64,000 nt of DNA from Paragordius varius. Taxonomy: Eukaryota > Nematomorpha. Positions 1-44,600 of the stretch are shown here, piece by piece. Each line of letters opens with the position of its first letter. The first letter of the stretch is position 1. The position numbers and the translations under genes were made by a program. Under the pieces are notes generated by a model. That model was not told the origin of the DNA, searched no databases, and was given only the letters and a program-made list of their open reading frames with translations. Location: NCBI GenBank assembly GCA_964247055.1, contig OZ176053.1, positions 3,472,001 to 3,536,000 of the forward strand, given 5' to 3'.

Positions 1-32396
<32,396 letters not shown>

Positions 32397-32451
32397 ATGT
32401 ATGCTACTACAGGGTTAATTGTTTCCGCATAAAGGCATTTCGGCACGTGCA

Positions 32452-32457
32452 AATAAA
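32452..32457 (+). terminator. Cav1 polyadenylation signal AATAAA
   Basis: A canonical hexamer 56 nt after the TAA stop of the long Cav1 C-terminus, inside AAATAAATAAATA. A+T-rich sequence gives such hexamers often, so the exact site is uncertain. Confidence 0.5.
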
Positions 32458-33170
32458 TAAATACCTTCTTAACCCTTATATTATGTGATCAACCTCTTTT
32501 TGTATATATATATAAATATAATTATTTAATAAAATTAATTGAAAATATAATTTCTGTAAAAAATATGGGATGATTACAATTAAAATTGTGTTATCATACA
32601 ATTTTTCTTCCTTTATTGCAATATTTTAGACAAAAAATCTATTATTATTTATATTTATGATACATTTATTTATACCGATCGACATAATATAAATTATATT
32701 TTCATTATATGACAATGTATATATATTTATATATAAACTTATAAATAATTAGTTTTTTGTAAATATAATTACATCTTTGTTTGTTTTAATTCCTTCTGTA
32801 AAATTTGTTTTGAAGTTGAGAGGCTCCAAAAAGACTGGATACAGTTTTTTTGTTTTACTTTCAGACAATTATTAAACGTATTCATGAAAATATTTAACCA
32901 ATTAGCGGGATATTTAGCTGGTAAAAAAAGGTGTTAAAAAAGCTTTGGTTAACGGTTCTAGTTGCATAAAATTGGTTTAGTTTGCTTATGTTCCATTTTT
33001 TATAAGTTATATTTAAAGAAATTATGGCGACCACTTATAATTGGTAGCTGATAATCAACAAAAAACTTAATTTTTATTTGGAATAAAACAAATATTTATT
33101 TAATTAATTCTAAATTAAGGTGTTGATTAAAAGAATACCCCACAGCGCATTCGGAGCCATTTACAGTCAT

Positions 33171-33380
33171 GTATCCTTTATTTTATCAAAAATTGATTTT
33201 CTTTCGTTAAATGGGTAGAAATATTTGGTAAAGAATGGAAAAAATGAGCTCTATGGTATTAGCAATATATTCATCAAAAAAGTATAAGAATTACCATAGA
33301 GCTCTTGTTTTTTCCATTCTTTACCAAAAATTTATACCCATTTAACAAAAAAATTAAATTTTTGATAAAATAAAGGATAC
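33171..33380. repeat. Long hairpin (palindromic element), 210 bp
   Basis: GTATCCTTTATTTTATCAAA on the left is matched by its inverse ending AAAATAAAGGATAC on the right. Pairing continues inward through AATGGGT...ACCCATT and TTTACCA/TGGTAAA-type blocks to GAGCTCTATGGTA/TACCATAGAGCTC, with about 30 nt of loop. Arms are about 90 nt. No other copy is seen here. The likely nature is a MITE. Confidence 0.7.
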
Positions 33381-34019
33381 AAGATTGTATGTTTAATAAT
33401 AACGAAAAATTATGCAAAACGGAAGAGTTCAGATTTTTGCAAAATTAAAAAACTAATACAAATTAATATGCGCTAATCACGCGAAATCAATATATATACA
33501 ATAATAAAAACGGAACCACAAATTATATCCTTCTGTTATTAACACTCTATTACCTTTTGGTGTATTTGAATATCTTAAATATTTAAGGTATTAGGTCGAA
33601 TTTAAATATATGCTTAATTTAGCCTTTTAGGCGCATTATACAAAAAATATTTTTTAAAAAATGTAAAATTGTAAAAAAGTCCTCAAGCCAAACTTTTTTG
33701 CCGCTATTTTTTTCTATAATTCTTTTAAATCGCTAATCAACAGGTAAATAAGTGTATATTATGGTTGGAATGTAAATTATAAGAAACTTTCAGGCTATAT
33801 GTTTGTTTGAATCCTTTGGAGCTGCCCAATATTAGACTCTAGAAGTCATAAAACTGTAAAAATTACTAATACACGAGAACAATGTTTGATATTTAAATTT
33901 TAAATAACTTTCAAAACTGTAGTCGATTTACAAAATTAAGCTTTGGGATATAAAACCACCCCAAGAGGTAAACTAGGACAAAAAAGGAAAAGATAATAAA
34001 ATGTTAAGTAAGTTTTTAT

Positions 34020-35538
34020 TTATTGATTTGGATTTTCAATTTTGGATTTTAATAAATTAATTTGAGATTGAGCAATATTTAAACATTTGATGTTGTCATT
34101 TTCGGCAAGTGGCTCAAAGCCTACAATATAAAATATTCTAAAGGTATAATAAAAATAAAACATATTTAAATGTATTAGTTTTCGTAATAATCTATTTATA
34201 TTCCATTTTTTTTAAAAAATAAATAAATAGTGCGAATAATCCTTACAAGAATTATAAAATAAGTGAAAGCCTCCATTGGCATACAATAACGTGATCCGAC
34301 CATCCGCAATACTTTCCTCTTCAGTGTTGGGATCAATCAAAACTTTTCTAAGATTATAAAAAATGGGAATATGAATTAATTTATAGTTTGTATACAATGA
34401 ATACAACAACGGTTTTAACTATGAAATTGAACGATTATTTTGATCACATTCTAATTTATTTTGATTACACATATCAATTAATAAAAAAGGACAAAAACAA
34501 AGTAATACATAAACCATTCAAATTATGTTGAAATGACATTATTTGGTAAATATTGTAAAAAATTTCATTATGGGACTATTTACATAAATTTCTATCTTTA
34601 ATAAATGTTATATAAAATTTTATCAGTTATTTATCGAAAATCAAATTAAAAATATCGATACCGTCATTAAAATGTAAAAAAATAGCACAAAAAGGAAATT
34701 TCGGAATTAACATTAATTAAACATAATTAAAAATTTTGGTGGGTATACCTTTCAAAGTTGGTAAAAGTGATTGATATGGGATATGAATTTAGGGTTAAAG
34801 AATATGATGGTATGTCTTTAGCTTTAAGTATGTCTTCTATCATAACATCAGGATGTGAAGTGATATAATTTTTCAAATCTGGTATTTTAGCTAATTAATA
34901 GTAAATTTTAAAAAATAATATATTTTGCCCATAATTTTAAAAAAAATATGTAAAACAAACTATTTTTAAGGGCGGACATTAGGGCTAAAAGTGAAGCATC
35001 CCATAAATTGCCGTCATCATTGATGCATATGAGATCACACAAAAAAACTGTTAAAATTTCACCGTTTATTAACATATCTGATGGCTCAATTAGATTTGAT
35101 ATGTCAAGTGATTGATATAGAAAATTTTGAATAGTATTGTGAATTTCTTTCATCTTTTCGCGATGTTTAGCTTCGACAAAACTATCAATACTGATTTCTA
35201 CAAACACAAAATATTAAACAGTTTTACCAAATATATCATTTAGATTTGGCAGAAATGTGAAATCGGTCTTATATTTCACTCTAATACCGCATGTAATAAG
35301 AGTATGTCCCAATTTAACCAAAGATGAGCCATTGGCTGTTGTGATCGATCCTATATAAATATTTTTTTTAGAATTTCGAAAAAAATTCAAAATATGAAAT
35401 TAAACCTGTAGAAATTTTACACGGTCGAAACTCTTCATATTTACGAGTATCTGGGCGCAAAGAGGATTCCTAATGTGTAAATTATTAAGTTACAAGGCAT
35501 TTTGAATAAAATTCTTCCAGTAAAAAATTTTTAAGCAT
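34020..35538 (-). CDS. EXOSC8: Exosome complex component RRP43 (EXOSC8), RNase PH-fold ring subunit
   Basis: Seven exons on the minus strand (35494-35538, 35406-35469, 35228-35350, 34961-35197, 34749-34890, 34247-34347, 34020-34120) give 813 bases, 270 residues plus stop; human EXOSC8 is 276. It starts MLKNFLLEEFYSKC and continues LRPDTRKYEEFRPCKIS, then ITTANGSSLVKLGHTLITCG, ILTVFLCDLICINDDGNLWD, ALMSALKN and VLIDPNTEEESIADGRITLL, matching RRP43 block by block. RRP43 is a catalytically inactive member of the six-subunit ring of the RNA exosome, which threads RNA to the 3'-5' exonucleases in nucleus and cytoplasm. Introns include ones of 24 and 30 nt. The region between the RPDxR block and DLPPL is shorter than in human. 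The stop codon overlaps an AATAAA hexamer. Confidence 0.93.
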
Positions 35539-35567
35539 GGTAACCGTATTTGTGAGTGTGCATCACG
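35539..35567. promoter_or_regulatory. 29-bp divergent start region between EXOSC8 and ASCC3
   Basis: The EXOSC8 ATG (minus, 35,538) and the proposed ASCC3 ATG (plus, 35,568) are separated by 29 bp, so 5' untranslated regions must overlap the opposite gene or be extremely short. Acceptor-like motifs stand upstream of each start (TTCTTCCAG ending at 35,520 on the plus strand; TTTCTATAG on the minus strand ending near 35,597), which would fit trans-splicing of a leader. No core promoter motif is recognisable. Confidence 0.55.
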
Positions 35568-38500
35568 ATGATGGATAAAAATAAATGTGACATTACCTAT
35601 AGAAAGTTGTAAAATTAATTATTTTTAGGAATTTGGAATTGTGGAAGTTTTTTGACAAGAAAGTCAAGGAATTTAACGGGAATCCAAATGTTAAAGAGGC
35701 ATATCAAAAGTTTTTGAAGCCTTTAAAAAATATTTGTATGCATTATTTTTATAATGATAGCTAAAGAAATGTCATCATCGGACTATATTCCATTTTTGTG
35801 TGCCTATTTAATTAAAGTTTACATCAAAAAGGATCAAATTCAATTATCTGATTGTCGGCAAATTTTAGATGAATGTAAATTGGTGGATTTCGATGTTATG
35901 TCCAATTTTAGAGATTTTAAAGATTTTTTAAAATGCCTTCCAAAAGAGCTGATAAATGAATTTGAAAATATGTTTATCGATAAAATTGACTTTAATTCAT
36001 CCAATATTTTTGGACATAATATTAGTGTCAACTCGTTCAAATTTTTGAACGCCGAAAAATATATGGATAAAGAATCGAATTTCAGCGATATTAATAAATA
36101 TTTTTCGCACGATTTTCTGCAAACTATTGTATCGAATAAACACAATGATGATACGTTTGAAAAATTACTAAATATTTTAAAAACCCAAAATGGTGAGGAT
36201 TGCATCAATATATTATGTGAAATATTCCGATCGAAACGCGCTGGTGTTGAGAATGAGGTTATAATTATTGCATATTCATATTAAAATTGTTTTGTTATCG
36301 GTCAATAAAGAATAAAAAATTTAAACAAAGGTTTGGCCGAGGTTTACTTTTCTTTTAATAATATATAATATTTAATGATGATCATATCTCATTTCGTTTT
36401 TGACAAATGATTAAAATTCCCCATATAATAATTTGTTTGTCGGATATAAATATTACTTTTTTGCACGAAATGATTTAATTGAAACTATTTTGTAGCACTC
36501 ATTCCAATGTTTTTATTAGAATAATAATATTTTGATTTATTTATCCTTATTTTTTTAGTTGTTGGATTTACTTGGTTACGATCATATTGAATTAGTGGCT
36601 GATTTAGTAAGTGATATGGATAAATATGGGAAATTGTTTAATCAACATTTAAATAATAAAGATAATTTACCGAAAGCCAAACAATTTTATGCTCCCAAAT
36701 CTGAATGTTCTATGAGACCACAAGTTGTTGTTCAAGTGGATAAAATTTTTTACTACTATTTTTATTGATCCTTTTTTATCTTTCGGACCCATTTTTATCA
36801 AAATTGGTTTTTAAAAGTTAGTACACTTTATAATATGCCGTTTTTTATTTATAAATGGCACAATTCTTTACAAATGTTATTTATAAACAACATCTTTCAC
36901 AAAAGGTCATATTTTTGGATATATCAAGGTTTTTATTTCCATGTTTTTCTCTTTTAAATTATATATAAGTGTCCCATATTAATACATGAAAAAGCGAAGA
37001 ATTTTTTTATGTACCAATTTATTATAATAAATATTTTATATTTGTTTTAATAACATAAATACATGGTTAAATACTTTTTACATTTTCTCATATATATTTA
37101 TACCATTTTTTAAAACTTTTTTTTTAGACAAGTTATGAAAAAGCTTTACAACGACAACTCCAAAAAGACCAAAAACGGTTAGCCAAAAAACGATTTGGGG
37201 ACAATGCAAATGTCGAATATAACGAAAATGATTTTAATGATTTTTTAGCTTATCAGCAAAAGTAAATTTTGTGTATCATAAATTAATTTTTTAATTTTAG
37301 CATGCACAATCTTATGATAGATAACTTTCCTTATATTTATTATTTCATTAATTAAATGAAGTTAGTTTCAGTATCTAGGGTAAAAAATTCAAAATTTTTT
37401 GATTGCATACATAAGGCAACAGATGCTGACAGAAGTACAGAGTGAACCCATATATCGTTTACATTTACCATCGACTCTGGAACAGCAAATTCCTATTAGC
37501 ACGTTACCTTTTGTGTGGGATGGACTTTCACAAGCCAAATTAACCTCATCATTTATGCAATCTAATAAGGTGCTTTATTTTATTTTTATCATAATTTTTA
37601 TAGTGTTGTTTTTGTTTGATTTGGTTTTTTTATATTATATTTTTATATAAAATGTGATAGCTACTTGCTTTTACAAACAAATAGTTTAAAGAAAATATCG
37701 AATTTGCTAAATTGAAATATAAAGATATAAAATATTAAAAAAAAATACAAAATAATAAAAATTAAATGTTAATTTAAAAACACAATATTTTTGGTTAAAA
37801 TGTTATGATTTTATTTAGTTTTTTTGTGAAATTTTAGTTAAATTTACCCGAAGGATGTGAACGTCATCAAGGCAAAATATATGACCAAATTATAATACCG
37901 GCAGAACATATGTCAGATTCATTGAGAATACGGGAACCAATAAATATTTGCGATTGTGATCAGGTATATAGCCAATAACAAAATTTTAACTAACATTGAA
38001 ATAGGTTTTTAAAAGTCAATATAAATTCAAATTTTTTGATATATTTTAAGGTTAAAAGGGTGATTGAGATAATATATGTAAAAAAGTAAATCATAGTAGA
38101 ATTATTTTTAAACTCTTGACTTAACATAATGTTTCGCACAATTTTTTCTAAATATTATTTAAAAATTAAACTTTTTTAGATTTTTTGATTTTCCATTGAT
38201 ACCCTATAAATTTTCTGCCGACTAGTTATATAAAATGGATCATTTTATGTTGAAATCTTAATTAGCATAATATTTAAATATTTACGGTATAATATGCCTT
38301 TAAAAATTGAACTTGTTTATTTGTAAATCCTATTACCTTAAAAGATGGTTTTGAATTTACTTACTTTTTCATTATCTTAAAAAGTTACTTTAAAGTATCT
38401 TTATTAGATATCTGTCGACATTTTCTTTATCTTTTTTAGATAATTAGAATTGGTTTCAAAGGTGTTAAACAACTAAACCCCATCCAATCCATCGTGCATG

Positions 38501-38671
38501 ATGTGGCCTACAAAACAAATGATAATATGTTAGTTTGTGCACCCACTGGGGCTGGAAAAACTAATGTTGCCCTATTAACCATACTTAATCTCATTCGTCA
38601 ATACTATGATGTTGGTGATGACACGCATCAGACTGATATGGAGGAATTGACTGAAAAGTTATCAGACACTG
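35568..38671 (+). CDS. ASCC3: ASCC3 N-terminal region and first Walker A exons
   Basis: Exons: 35568-35608 ([13 protein letters not shown]), 35629-35735, 35761-36257, 36559-36735 ([16 protein letters not shown]), 37128-37261 (basic helical, [16 protein letters not shown]), 37416-37569, 37838-37963 ([20 protein letters not shown], matching the human block LPEGIQRENNKLYEEVRIP) and 38440-38671 ([15 protein letters not shown], then APTGAGKTN). The 35568 start is inferred: without the 20-nt intron the frame stops at once. The part before 36,559 is poorly conserved and was placed by open frame and phase. Confidence 0.8.
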
Positions 38672-41600
38672 GTATGTAAATTATGTGACATAAATAATTT
38701 ATATTTATCCTATAAAATAATATTTCATTTTTATTCTTGTTTTCTGGTTATATATATGCGTCTTAAAAGTGTGATTAAATCATGGTTCCACATTGAAATT
38801 ATATTGTGTTTTTGTTTTAATTAAGTTGTATTAACGCTTTATATAGTTTGTGTAAATGGATGGAATTAATATTTTCGTAGAAATTGGTTCTATCTATTTA
38901 TGGTAAACAACTATTTTTTATTTGATGATAAATATTTTCGGCCTGTAAACACTACCATGACTAGGTTTTTTAATTAATTCTTTCATTTTATATTCGGATG
39001 TATTTAAAAAGTTTTTTAGAGTAAAAAAATTATATTACTCTACATATTTTTAACAATGCTGCCACAAGTTCAACACAGATGTTACTATTGATAATCAAGA
39101 TTTTATATGTAAGCTATTATAACATCGCGGCGTTCAATTTAATTTATTTTTTTAGATAATGATTCCAATACAGAACTTAACTCGTCTTGTGAACAAGGGC
39201 CCTCGGCTAATATGAAAGGAGATGATGTGAAAGAATCAAATTTTATCCCTGGAATGTTAAAAAAAGATCAATTCAAAATTGTTTATGTGGCACCGATGAA
39301 GGCATTAGCCGCAGAAATGACCGCTAATTTTGGTAAAAAACTTGCGCCTTTTGGCATTAGCGTAAGAGAACTCACTGGTGATATGCAATTGACTAAAAAA
39401 GAAATTATTGATACACAAGTACATAAATAAACTATTAAAATTGATTAATAATTGGTGGAAACGATTATTTAAATTTATTCATAATAATATGAAAGATATT
39501 ACGGATTTAATTGTTATATTTTTTATTGTTTTGAATAAATATGTGTATCCTATCATAAATAAAAATAATACGTTATTTATCATTATACATATAACTTGTT
39601 AAAACTCAACAGTTGGAAAAAAAATTTTTAAGTTTATTTATTTTTTGATTACCAAATAATTATTTTTAATAATAAATTTTATTAATAAAATCTTATTTAA
39701 TTATTGGATTTACAATCATAATGTATTAGATGATAATTACGACGCCTGAAAAATGGGATGTTATTACCCGTAAAAATACGGGAGACGTGGCTTTAACACA
39801 ACTCGTTAAACTGCTCATTATAGATGAAGTCCATTTACTTCAAGATACGAGGGGTCCGGTTATTGAAGCTTTGGTTGCCCGAACACTAAGACAGGTTTAT
39901 CGGAGAATAATTGAAATATAATCGAATTTTTTTTGTCGGAATATTTTTATTAGTTAATCGCTTTTTACCGCTCTTTGGAAATATGGGGTTTTGTGAATTA
40001 TCATATATAAAACTATATTGATTTTTAACAATTTTTATAATAATTATGTAGTGTTTAAATGATTGAATGTTTCATTTATCAAAAACTTGAATGCCATCAT
40101 GGGTAATATTTATGTTTAGTATTCTAATGGAGTTTATTAAATACTATATATAAAAATTGAGTTCAATACTGGTTTTTAGTCCTAACTTTATTATTTTAAA
40201 TGTTTTTTTTGCTTTTTATACCGACTAATATAATTTCCTATTTCTAATTACAATGTATAACTTTTATAGAATTTTCATGCCCGTTCGCGAAAAGCAATTT
40301 GCTTCTAGGACTAAAATCGTTTACCAACATAAAATATTTATATCTATAAAATAGGTTGAAACCATGCAAGTTATGATTCGAATCATTGGTTTATCCGCCA
40401 CTCTTCCTTCATATCTTCATGTGGCAAAATTTTTACGGGTTAACCCATATAAAGCTTTGTTCTTTTTTGACGGGCGGTTTCGGCCAGTACCCCTCTTACA
40501 AAACTTTATTGGTATTAAAAGTTCCAACGCTTTTGAACAACGTAAGCATATGGAAGAAATTTGTTACAATGAAGTTGTTAAGAGACTTAAAAGGGGTTTA
40601 CAGGTTATATGTTATGAATTTAGAATAAAATCTAAAACAATAAAGACAAAAATAATAATATAAATATTCTTTTTAGTATAAAGACAAACATATTCAATAG
40701 CTATAAGTTTTATGATTACATGTGAAATTAAAAAAGTTTAGTATCAATTAACATTTTTATTTCTTATTTTGAAATATGGGTGGTTATCTTCTATAAATAA
40801 ATGTTTTTTTCAGTATCTTTTGTCCTTATAATAATTTTTATATAAATACGAATAAATGAGCATTTTTTACTTTTGAATGCAATTATATACTATTTTTTAG
40901 AGTTATAATCAAAGGTATAAGCTTATTTATTTTTTTAGATTTTGGTTTTCGTACATGCCAGAAATTCTACAATAAAAACCGCCCAATTATTACGGGAACA
41001 GGCGGCACAAGAAAATAAACTGGCCCTTTTTCTACCCCCTTGTATGCAAAAACACAGGTAATCATTTAAAATTCAATAATTTATATTCCATTATTTTTTA
41101 TATAATAACATCATTTAAATAATAACTAAAATATACAACTTTTTTAAGCTAATTTTATTCATAAACTGCAAATTGATATAATTTTGCTTATCTGTACTAA
41201 ATATATAATATATTAACTATATACAATTTATATTTCATTCACCTTTTTATATGCAGGCAAGATGAGGAAATCGATACAACGAGCGATGAGAATAAAAAGA
41301 AAGGATATTTTAAACAATTATTGGCTAACATAACACATTGTCGGGATAAACGTTTGAAAGATATGTTGCAATTAGGTAGTATCATTTTTTGATGTATTTA
41401 ACTACTAATCATCACTAATCGGTTTACGTAATAATTTGCAAGATGTAATCCATAATAAATGGATGTTTCTATAATATATCGTAATTTTTTACGGTTAAAA
41501 CGAACTTATAAAACAACTTTTTTTTCGAAAAAAATTGACCGTTGTCTTAGAGCATCAGATATCCAGCTTTATAAGACTGGGATTAGTCGGCACAATAATT

Positions 41601-44600
41601 ATTGCAGATTCAGTAATAAGACAATATGATAGGTGTTGTTTAATATGAATATTTTTTAGTTTTATAATAAATTTTTTAAAATATGTATATTTACCTATTT
41701 TTTAATAACACACATATTTAACTAATTATCATATAAGACAGATTATTAATTTCTATTAATGCGATTCACGTTCCAAATCATCAAAACAATCTGATAAATT
41801 ATATTTTTATCTTCTAGTTTTTGATTTAATCCGAATTGAGTTAATTAATTTACAGGCGCTGTTTATTAAAAAAAGTTCATCTAGAGAGAGGGTCCACCCT
41901 AATAACAATTATTAGAATAAAAAAATATATACCCAATTTTGATGATATGTATTTAGGTATAGGATTTCATCATGCAGGATTACTAAGGAGTGATCGAAAT
42001 ACGGTTGAACGTTATTTTTCCGAGGGTGCCATACGTGTCTTAGTATGTACTGCAACTTTGGCTTGGGGTGTCAATCTCCCCGCTCATTGTGTTATTATAA
42101 AGGTAGTTTTATTTTATTTGTCATTTTTGTATTTTTTATAATTTTTATTTTTTATATAATTATATTTGTTGAGAAAATGTCTTAATTATAAATGTATAAT
42201 TGTTTTAAACATTCAGAAATTGTAATAAACCTAATTTTTTACCACTTTATTTTAAATGGTAATTGGTTTTTATCGATGATTAATAACTAATTTAAATAAT
42301 GAAAAATTTGTAAATTATTCGTAAACATATATTTATAAAAAAGAGATTAGAATCTTTAATAATTATATTTCATAAGGGTACTGAAATTTACGATGCACAA
42401 GCCGGTGGTTTTAGGGATATGAGTATTATTGATGTCACCCAAATATTTGGTAGGGCGGGTCGTCCTCAATACAGCGTGAAAAAGGGAAAATCTGACGGTA
42501 TTCTTTTTTTGCAAAAATATAAATAATTTATTTTTAAGAATTATTTCATGATTAAAATTAAATTCTAATCTAGAATATAATATGGGTGAAGCCATATTAA
42601 TCACCCTACATGACAAAGTTACAACGTACATTACATCCCTTTTGCGTAAAAGTCCGATTGAGAGTCAATTTCAAAAATGTTTATGTGACAATTTGAATGC
42701 CGAAATCGTTTTAGGTATATCAAATTTTTGTTCAAAAAATCTTAAAATTTGCTTAATTACAGTGTATTTAGTTGTTTAAACTCTTAAATTTAAAATAGAA
42801 AATCGAAAGATAAATAGGAAGTTCATATTTTTTTGTTTATATTTTTGATCCGTGATTTATTATATAACCAATATGATTCGATTGAATATAGAATAGAAAA
42901 TTTAGGGGTTTAGCAATTTCCATTTATTTTTATTTAGCAACTTCTAAAAAATTATCTGGCTGGCTTTTTCTTTTGATGTTTTGTCTTTTTTTATTATAAA
43001 TACGCTTTTTTATATGTCACATCATCTAAAGCGTGTCATTTTTCTAAAATAGCGCCATTTAAATTTGTGTTGTAATATTTTATTGTCAACCGTATATTAG
43101 GTACTGTGAGTAACATTGAAGAGGCCGTCGAATGGTTAGCATACACATATCTACATGTGCGCATGAAATCAAATCCATTGGCTTATGGGATAACGTTTGC
43201 CGAAGTCCATGTATGATTATGAACACAACTCATAAATTATTTTTTGTAAATCAAATTCATCCTAAAAATAAATTATGAATTATTGGGCTAATATAACTAT
43301 CATTTATGAAATATGAAATATATCTCTATGGTAAAGTTTATTATTTCTTCAGTATTTTATAAGCAAAATCTCTTTTTTTAGAATATTAAAAAAGGAGATA
43401 ATTTTTAATCATAAAAAACACATAATTTATTTTAGGGTGAACTTTGTTCGAGGGTGAATTTGAATTGTTCAAGGGTGAATTCGAATAGCTCAGGGGTGAA
43501 CTTGAAGTGTGAATAGTATATATATATCCGAAATTAAACTCATTGTTGAAAAAAAAGTAACCTTAAGAATTTGTTTAAACAAAAGAGCCACCTTATTATT
43601 CTAAATGGATTGTTTCGTTTTTTATTACGCCATGATAAAATATGCGCGTTAAAAAATATATTGCTATAAAATTAGTTTCTTAACAACCATATTTTTTTAC
43701 ACGAAATATCCATAGAAAGATCCCGATCTTATTCGCTACGAACATGAGTTGATAAAATGCGCAGCGAAACAATTAGACCGGGCACGTATGATAAGGTTTG
43801 ATGAAACAAATGGATATTTTTATGCCACTGATATTGGACGAACCGCTAGTCATTACTATGTAAAAACGGAAACAATCGAACAATTTAATGCGCATCTTGA
43901 GCCTAATGTTACGGAATCACAGTATTTTTATCATTTAATAAACAATTCACAATTGTTAGTTTTTTTTGATAGTTACTAAAAAATGGTAATTAACACACGA
44001 TTTTTTAATGAACGTATTATTTTGGGTATTTAAACCCTTTTTTAGCTAACTGGAAACCGTATTTAAAACCTCAACCGGGATTCCAAAAATGATATTTTAT
44101 ATTAACTACTATTACAATTTATATTGTTTTCCATTTTCTTTGAATTTAAAAAGCATTAAATTTTTCCAGTTTATGAGTTTTTAGTTATTTGTTCATTTTT
44201 CATGAAATAATTCGGAACAAAATATAATTGTAACCATTTGCCTAAACTATAACGGTATTAAAACTAAAAAAAAATTATTCAAAATTTTTTTAATCAGATC
44301 CGTAATCACAGGCAAACAAATAAGTTTAATTTTAAAACATACCCCGATTTTTTATAAATATTTTCTTACACATTAAATAGGATACTTGGCTTAGTATCAA
44401 CTAGTAGCGAATTTACACAAATTAAATTACGCGAGGAGGAAATGGACGAGTTATCATTTTTGGCTCATAATGCATGTCCTCTACCTGTAATTACAAATCT
44501 CCAACCTCAAGGAACAGCGATACCCGTTAAGTAAATCTTATTTCGAATTTTATTGAAGCTTTTTTCATAAAACTATGATAGAAATGCTCTAAAATAACCA

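Larger units (their letters stand above)
32397..34019. other. Intergenic region between convergent Cav1 and EXOSC8
   Basis: It contains the Cav1 polyadenylation signal (AATAAA at 32,452-32,457) and a 210-bp hairpin (33,171-33,380). I found no convincing coding sequence in either strand. Confidence 0.7.

Noticed and set aside
33171-33380. Hairpin considered as a microRNA precursor or structured ncRNA
   Set aside because: It is far longer than a typical precursor and has the form of a palindromic MITE; no evidence of expression can be read from sequence.
35840-36208. Minus-strand 122-codon frame opposite the ASCC3 N-terminal exon
   Set aside because: The plus-strand frame continues in phase into conserved ASCC3 exons; the minus frame has no similarity I recognise.
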